The notes under the pieces are model-generated. The model saw only the letters and a list, made by a program, of their open reading frames with translations, had not been told where the DNA came from and ran no database searches. Made by a program: the position numbers and the translations under genes. Positions 61,941 to 64,000 of a stretch of DNA of 64,000 nt are shown here, piece by piece. Origin of the DNA: Paenarthrobacter aurescens (GTDB taxonomy: Bacteria > Actinomycetota > Actinomycetes > Actinomycetales > Micrococcaceae). The stretch lies in NCBI RefSeq assembly GCF_041549525.1, contig NZ_CP157456.1, positions 1,922,001 through 1,986,000 on the forward strand, in the 5' to 3' direction. Each line of letters opens with the position of its first letter. The stretch's first letter is position 1.

Positions 61941-64000
61941 CCGCCAACTGGCCCGGCGTGGACCCGGAATGGTCCCGGACAATCCGGGTAAGGTCCACGT
62001 CAACAGTAGATGCCCCTGGCGAGGTCCGCCGCTGGCATGTGCTGGATAACGAAGCTGAACTTACGCGCCGCGGCCTGACGCCTGCCGGTACTTTGCTGTG
62101 CGTGCATGGAAACCCCACGTGGTCTTACCTGTGGCGTTCACTCTTAGGCGCCGGAATGAACCCGGACCATCCATGGCGCGTTGTGGCCGTGGACCAGTTG
62201 GACATGGGTTACTCCGAGCGCACCGGCACATTCAGGCGCTTGGCTGACCGGATCAATGATCTTGGCGACCTCACGGATGCCCTGGGCCTGGAGGGACCGG
62301 TTGTAACGGTCGGCCATGACTGGGGTGGAGTGATAAGTGCCGGCTGGGCCTTGGAGCACCCGCAGCTCCTGAGGGGAGTGGTGCTGACCAACACCGCCGT
62401 CCACCACCCCGCGGATACTCCCATCCCAGCGGCTCTGCGGCTCGCCCTGCATCCTGCTGTGCACCGTTGGGGCACCACAACCTCGGACGCCTTCCTGCGC
62501 GTGACGCACTCGCTGGCCAACCCGCCGCTCTCAGCGGCTGTGGGGAAGGCTTTCATGGCTCCCTACCGTGGTGCCGGGCGACGGGCCGGCGTAGGGAACT
62601 TTGTTGCGGACATTCCCGCCCAGCCCGGGCATCCCAGCTTTGCGGCGCTGACCCGTGTGGCGGAAGGTTTGCGCGGGCTGAGGGTCCCCGCCCTGATGCT
62701 GTGGGGGCCCAATGATCCCATATTCTCGGACCGTTACCTCAAGGACCTCATTGGTCGTCTTCCGCACGCCGAGGTGCACCGCTTTGAAGGTGCCGGACAC
62801 CTCGTGGGAGAGGACCGGGACATCGCCACGCCGATCTTTGACTGGCTTGCTGTTCACGGCAGCCGCATAGATGCCGGCCGGGGCGAAGCCGGGATTTCCG
62901 TGTCAGGCGAAGCTGGTGCCGATCTCATTGAAGCCACCGCCAGGCAGAGCGAGGAAGCGGCCCAAGGAGACGCAGCGGCCTTCCGGCCCCTGTGGGATTC
63001 GCTGGAGGAACTGGCGGCCGGACCGGCCGGGGAAGAAACCGCTGTTGCGGAGATGGCACCGGACGGCAGCGTGAGCCGTTCGCTGAGCTGGCAGCAGTTG
63101 GACCGGAGCATCCAGGATGTGGTGGGGGGCTTGCGGCAGGCCGGTGTGGGACGCGGAAGCCGTGTAAGCCTGATGGTTCCCCCTGGAGCCGATCTGACCA
63201 TCGCGTTGTACGCCTGCCTGAAGTTGGGTGCGGTGGTAGTTGTTGCCGACGCCGGGCTGGGAATCAAAGGCATGAGCCGCGCGGTGAAAGGCGCTACTGC
63301 CGATTTCCTGATTGGCATCGACAAAGCACTCGCAGCGGCCTCGGTACTCGGATGGCCCGGACGAAGGATCAGCGTTCGGGATCTCTCCCCGGTCCGTCGT
63401 CGACTACTCGGTGTACAGACCTCGCTGGCCGCCATGGCCGGTGCCGAACATCACCACGTGGACATCGTGGACATCGTGGACATCGTGGACCCGGACGCAC
63501 CTTCGGCAGTGCTTTTTACCTCCGGCTCCACAGGTCCTGCCAAGGGCGTCCTGTACACCCATAGCCAGTTGGCTGCGATGCGGAACACCGTTGCAGCTAC
63601 CTTCGGGATCATCCCAGGGGCCCGGCTCGTGGCGGGCTTCGCCCCGTTTGCCTTGTTGGGTCCTGCGCTGGGCGCCGTTTCGGTGACACCTGCCATGGAT
63701 GTCACCGCCCCCCGCACCCTGACGGCCCGGACGCTGGCGGAGGCAGCCAATGCCATAGACGCCACGGTGGTTTTCGCTTCGCCGGCAGCTCTGCGCAACG
63801 TCGTAGCCACCGGGGATGACCTCAACGGGCTGTTGCTGAATGCTCTGGGAAACGCGGAACTGCTCCTGTCCGCCGGTGCACCGGTCCCGGAATCACTCCT
63901 TGCCCAAGTGCAACAGTTGATGCCCCAGGCTTCCTTGCATACGCCGTACGGCATGACTGAGGCGTTGCCTGTGACTGATATCAGCTTTGAGGAAATCCGG
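61934..64000 (+). CDS. oleBC: OleB-OleC fusion, beta-lactone decarboxylase/beta-lactone synthetase (partial, right edge)
   Basis: At least 689 residues, cut by the window end. The N-terminal alpha/beta-hydrolase (about 1-300) has HGNPTW at 58-63, nucleophile Asp129 in GHDWGG and His289 in GAGHLVGED, as in OleB, which decarboxylates the beta-lactone to a cis-olefin. A helical linker leads to an AMP-ligase domain with LFTSGSTGPAKG at 527-538, as in OleC, which closes beta-hydroxyacids to beta-lactones. The start is TTG 61934 after GGTGG; GTG 61958 is the alternative. OleB-OleC fusions occur in actinobacteria such as Micrococcus. OleD, the ketoreductase, should lie beyond the edge. Confidence 0.92.
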   Translation, partial: MVAANWPGVDPEWSRTIRVRSTSTVDAPGEVRRWHVLDNEAELTRRGLTPAGTLLCVHGNPTWSYLWRSLLGAGMNPDHPWRVVAVDQLDMGYSERTGTFRRLADRINDLGDLTDALGLEGPVVTVGHDWGGVISAGWALEHPQLLRGVVLTNTAVHHPADTPIPAALRLALHPAVHRWGTTTSDAFLRVTHSLANPPLSAAVGKAFMAPYRGAGRRAGVGNFVADIPAQPGHPSFAALTRVAEGLRGLRVPALMLWGPNDPIFSDRYLKDLIGRLPHAEVHRFEGAGHLVGEDRDIATPIFDWLAVHGSRIDAGRGEAGISVSGEAGADLIEATARQSEEAAQGDAAAFRPLWDSLEELAAGPAGEETAVAEMAPDGSVSRSLSWQQLDRSIQDVVGGLRQAGVGRGSRVSLMVPPGADLTIALYACLKLGAVVVVADAGLGIKGMSRAVKGATADFLIGIDKALAAASVLGWPGRRISVRDLSPVRRRLLGVQTSLAAMAGAEHHHVDIVDIVDIVDPDAPSAVLFTSGSTGPAKGVLYTHSQLAAMRNTVAATFGIIPGARLVAGFAPFALLGPALGAVSVTPAMDVTAPRTLTARTLAEAANAIDATVVFASPAALRNVVATGDDLNGLLLNALGNAELLLSAGAPVPESLLAQVQQLMPQASLHTPYGMTEALPVTDISFEEIR
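63458..63490 (+). repeat. In-frame 9-bp tandem repeat in oleC region
   Basis: GTGGACATC is repeated three times, followed by a partial fourth unit GTGGAC (33 nt), encoding VDI repeats at residues 509-519 just before the AMP-ligase P-loop. An 11-residue VDIVDIVDIVD run in the adenylation domain is prone to slippage in multiples of three residues. Confidence 0.85.

Noticed and set aside
1..64000. CRISPR arrays, tRNAs, insertion sequences, prophage
   Set aside because: No regularly spaced repeats, cloverleaf-like sequences, transposases, integrases or phage structural genes were seen; the only repeats are the short ones listed.

Overview
The window is high-GC, gene-dense DNA from a soil actinobacterium, most likely Arthrobacter/Paenarthrobacter (Micrococcaceae). 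This is inferred from gene content: a mycothiol-type maleylpyruvate isomerase, the actinobacterial phosphatase/DUF3090/SCO1664 trio, an OleB-OleC fusion, a DtxR/IdeR-type iron box, and several starts that look leaderless (TAnnnT about 6 nt before ATG/GTG). I saw no tRNA, rRNA, CRISPR array, transposase or prophage gene. The window is a chain of small catabolic and transport islands, most with their own regulator.

Left part (1-8.5 kb): the edge of an unknown coiled-coil gene; a MerR-controlled flavin reductase with two class A flavin monooxygenases; an aminotransferase/D-2-hydroxyacid dehydrogenase pair; a DUF1801 protein and a VOC protein. 8.5-15 kb: a complete gentisate/3-hydroxybenzoate regulon. 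Dioxygenase, fumarylpyruvate hydrolase and maleylpyruvate isomerase lie on the minus strand, an IclR regulator is in the middle, and transporter plus 3-hydroxybenzoate 6-hydroxylase lie on the plus strand. A shared 17-bp operator (ATTCTG-N5-CAGAAT) occurs twice.

15-33.4 kb: the phosphatase-DUF3090-kinase-like trio, a CbbX/SpoVK-type AAA ATPase, a MocR regulator divergent from a DapA-family aldolase plus MFS pump, an Lrp regulator, an amino-acid block (aldehyde dehydrogenase, homoserine dehydrogenase-like enzyme, serine ammonia-lyase, LysR), a two-module Lrp regulator with MFS and M20 amidohydrolase, a DUF808 membrane protein and a DJ-1/PfpI protein.

33.4-44.5 kb: a LacI-controlled fructan locus. 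It encodes a lipoprotein-dependent ABC importer of the peptide/opine type, a cytosolic GH32 enzyme, a Tat-exported GH32 enzyme resembling levan fructotransferases, and a fructokinase, so it covers extracellular cleavage, import, hydrolysis and phosphorylation. 44.5-49.7 kb: a zinc uptake locus (AztA divergent from AztB-AztD-AztC-AztD) with a Zur-like box in the shared promoter and two AztD-type metallochaperones.

49.7-53.5 kb: a MatC-like carboxylate carrier, a PrpF-family isomerase and a divergent LysR. 53.5-60.1 kb: an MFS exporter divergent from a second peptide/opine-type ABC importer, with a near-consensus DtxR/IdeR box between them, suggesting iron-repressed metallophore traffic. 60.1-64 kb: a ChaB/Rho-N protein and the start of an olefin (ole) cluster, oleA followed by an oleBC fusion cut by the right edge.
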